A DNA stretch of 64,000 bases, from NCBI GenBank assembly GCA_009176605.1, contig SEYY01023780.1, forward strand, positions 1-64,000, in the 5' to 3' direction. Source of the stretch: Armadillidium nasatum. Lineage: Eukaryota > Arthropoda > Malacostraca > Isopoda > Armadillidiidae. The notes below the pieces were generated by a model. That model saw nothing but the letters and a program-made list of their open reading frames with translations, was not told the DNA's origin and searched no databases. Shown here one piece after another: positions 60,928 to 64,000 of the stretch. Both the position numbers and the translations under genes were made by a program. Position 1 is the stretch's first letter. The number at the start of each line of letters is the position of its first letter.

Positions 60928-63900
60928 TGGCTTCATCATCCATAGTCCTATGGAATGCTAGATCCCTTTTTGGGAAACTGCCAGACCTCAGAAACTACAT
61001 TACCAAGACTCAACCACTGATAATAGGCATATGTGAAACTTGGCTACAGCAAAAGTATACACCAGTTGTACCAGGATACACCATACTCCGAGAGGATCGG
61101 CCTAATAGAGGTGGTGGCGGGCTGGCTTTTCTTATTCGTACTACCATACCTCACTCTAAAATTGTTTTAAAGAAATTTGCCAGTGGTGTGTTGGAAGTCC
61201 TTGCTATAAAAATCGCCTTTTAAAAATGCATGGGCATCCATACTTTTGGCATATAATCCAAGCCGGAACCTAAAAACTGGTGAACTTACACATTACGTTA
61301 GCCAGTTACCTTCTCCCTCCCTAATCCTGGGAGATTTTAATGGACATCATACCTTCTGGGAACCCACCCTCCCCTCGCACCTAATCAATACAACTGGCAA
61401 AACCATCTTCTCTTTTCTAACACAGTCCTCAACACACAGCCTCATAACCCCTCCAGGTTTGGCCACACATGTACAGAGCTATAATGGTGCCACTTCGACT
61501 CTGGATCTTGCATATTTGGGGAAGAACCTTTTGGTTCCTGCCATATAAGTTTAGGACCATACATGGCAAGTGATCACTTACCTGTTGTCCTTCATCTTGA
61601 AGATACAATTCCTTCTCGCCCTCAGGCCTGCAGGATCAAGTGGAAATTCACAGATGATGGGGACACTTGGAATAAATTTGCTGCTCAAATTACTACTATC
61701 TATAATCCCTCCACATCACTGGATGAGCAAATAAACCATCTAACGGAGACCATGATTAATGTAGGTAAAGCTCACTTCAGTCTGACCAAGGGTGTTTTTG
61801 GTTTCAGAGTACAGTCCATTTGGTGGAATGACACCTGCAGGTCAGTTATACAAGATAGAAACAAAGCTTACAACAGATGGAGAAAATTCCCATCTGTCGA
61901 AAATGGGATCACTCACCGCAGACTATCTGCTATCTGTAAAAGAACTATTAAAAAAATTAAATATGAAGCCTGGAGGAAATTTAGACAACAACTCTCTTTC
62001 TCTACTCCTGCAAAAAGGGCCTGGAATCTTGTACACAAAATGTCGGGTAAATTTGTACCTCAAACTTTCCCCCTCACTACCAATGGACAACTGCTGCTAG
62101 ATGATCTCAGTAAATCTGAACTCCTAGCCTCTCACTTCCACGGGGTCTTCACTACCCCTGACCCTCTCAGACATAGGAATGACATTGTTGATGCCATTAA
62201 TAGTGCCCAAACTGAACTTTCTGGAATGCTTTCTCAACCTTTCACATTTTGTGAACTAGAAGAAGTAATGAAAAAGCTCTCCCCCGACAAAGCAGAAGGC
62301 CCAGATTTCCTTTCCAATAAGATGATTCTGCACCTGAACTCTTCTACTAAAACTACTTTACTATCCATTTATAACGAAAGCTGGAGGACTGGCCTTTTTC
62401 CCACTTCATGGAAAACCTCTATGATACTTCCTTTCTTGAAGGGAAATAAAGATCCTAGTGATCCCTCCTCATATAGAGGGATTCATCTATTATCATGCCT
62501 AGGAAAAATCTATGAATCCATGGTATGTAATAGGCTTTACTGGTTCCTGGAGACAAACTCCCGTCTACATTCCAATCAATATGGTTTCAGAAAACAGAGA
62601 AGTACTATAGATTGCCTTCTCCACATGACACACCTAATCTCAGGTGCTTACCAACATAAACATTATGCTATGATCCTATTTCTTGACCTGAAAGCCGCTT
62701 TTGACAGTGCATCCCACTTAGGTATTCTATACAAGATACTTAAAACTGGTATCACAGGGGCCCCTCTATCATGGCTGCGTGACTTCTTAACATCCCGCTC
62801 TTTCCAGGTCCTAGTGGGCAACACAAAATCTTCTCCTCGAAACAGTAATAGAGGAGTTCCCCAAGGCTCCGTTCTGAGCCCTTTGCTTTTCTCTGTCCTT
62901 CTTAATGACATGCCCTCACCCCCATCAGTTGATGTCCTTATGTATGCTGATGACATAGCCTGCTGTGCTGTCGCTCCAACTTTGACTGCATGCCAAACCT
63001 CTCTGCAAAATGCTGCTACTGAAATATTCTCCTATCTCTCAGAATGGGGTCTTTCTGTCAATGCCGATAAATGTGCTCTGCAATGTTATACATTAAAAAA
63101 AATCCCATTTTTACCTTCCATTTCAATCAATAACACCTTGATCCCTTTACGCAGCTCCTATACCTATCTTGGACTAGTACTTGACGCCCCCACCTTAACA
63201 TGGAAAAAACACATCAATTACCTTGTCCAAGACTGCCTCAAACGTTTGGCCCTACTGAAGAGACTTGCTGGTGTTAAGTGGGGCTCCTCTCGGGAGAATC
63301 TTCTGCACTTGTATCAATCCTACATTCTGAGCAAAATCGATTATGGCTGTATTGTTTATGGATCTGCTGCCCCTACAACTCTAAAGAAGCTAGAAACAAT
63401 CCACACTACAGCCATGAGAATAATTCTGGGTGCTTTCCCCTCCACACCTACCCAAGCCCTCTATATTGAAACTGGACTTGCTCCCCTCAAATATAGGAGA
63501 AGCTGTCTCATGGCAAAAAAGCTCATCCTACTAGCATCTGCTCCACATGATCACCCACTTCATCAGATTTACTCAACCTACCTTGAAACACATCATATCA
63601 CTCCTCGAAAAAGTAAACCTCCTTTTGTACAACAAGCTTCCTCCATTTTTTCCTCTATAAACACAGCTACCCCTCCTTTTATCTCAGCAAATCTTGTCTC
63701 ACCCCTCCCACCCTCTATGGATCTCCTCTCTCACATCAATTGCACTCTCTCCCATGGTTGGAATAAGAAAGATTTACCTGAAGAAGGACAACAACTATTT
63801 GCTGAACTGCTAAACACTAAATATGCAACATATCTGTCAATATATACAGATGGATCAAAAATACACAACCCTGCATCCACTTCCTCCGCATTATACATTC

Positions 63901-64000
63901 CTACCCTTCAACTAGCTCAATCTTGGAAGCTTTCCGGTTCTCATTCTTCAATCTTTGCCGAACTCTTCGCAATCCATAAAGCTTTACTTTTCTGTGTTCA
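60927..64000 (+). CDS. LINE ORF2: endonuclease, reverse transcriptase, RNase H (runs off the window)
   Basis: Domains in order: an APE-type endonuclease with LWNARSLFGKL, ICETWL, GDFNGHHTFW and the catalytic SDHLPV at 61570. Then the reverse transcriptase, with SYRGIHLLSCLGKIYESMV, FLDLKAAFDS, NRGVPQGSVLSPLLF and the intact catalytic YADD near 62944. A C-terminal YGCIVYGSA block follows, and RNase H begins with SIYTDGSK near 63839. EN-RT-RH order with a zinc-knuckle ORF1 places it in the I/R1/Loa part of the jockey superfamily. Two single-base frame changes occur in the endonuclease (near 61215, at TTTT, and near 61520, at GGGGAAG), shifting +1 then -1. The rest is open to the window end. Confidence 0.88.

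Overview
This is AT-rich eukaryotic DNA from an animal, most likely an arthropod and probably a crustacean. I infer that from spliced metazoan genes, a dense mix of LINE, Penelope, BEL/Pao and hAT remnants, and 26 or so long (TA)n arrays. There is no bacterial operon, CRISPR array or rRNA.

Two host genes converge on about 38.8-39.5 kb. On the + strand (22.2-38.9 kb) lies a nine-exon gene for a roughly 2,800-residue proline-rich, Lys/Glu-rich, RS-domain protein. It is probably a nuclear RNA-processing or transcription-coupled factor, but I could not name its family. On the - strand (55.04-39.47 kb) lies NAA25 (psidin/MDM20), the auxiliary subunit of the NatB N-terminal acetyltransferase. I resolved it into 17 coding exons whose splice phases all agree.

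The first 22 kb is a repeat region. It holds a head-to-tail series of decayed restriction-like-endonuclease LINE copies with zinc-finger modules at their junctions (1.9-6.7 kb) and another LINE 3' end (6.9-7.8 kb). These are followed by a Penelope-like scrap abutting a BEL/Pao fossil (9.07-13.7 kb), a LINE 3' end (14.9-15.5 kb), a MITE and a large foldback element (17.3-19.3 kb). The last 9 kb holds a decayed LINE, a hAT BED-finger fossil, the longest (TA)n array (about 395 bp), a second MITE copy, and the 5' two thirds of a young, nearly intact RNase-H-bearing LINE that runs off the window.

The most interesting pattern is the placement of simple repeats at splice sites. (TA)n lies within about 15 bp of at least eight splice sites in both host genes, and (TTA)n/(TAA)n abuts three more. 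Two short NAA25 introns are mostly (TA)n. The RS gene also shows seven apparent reading-frame shifts, all in the +1 direction. Residual assembly insertions are the simplest explanation, but transcript data should be compared.
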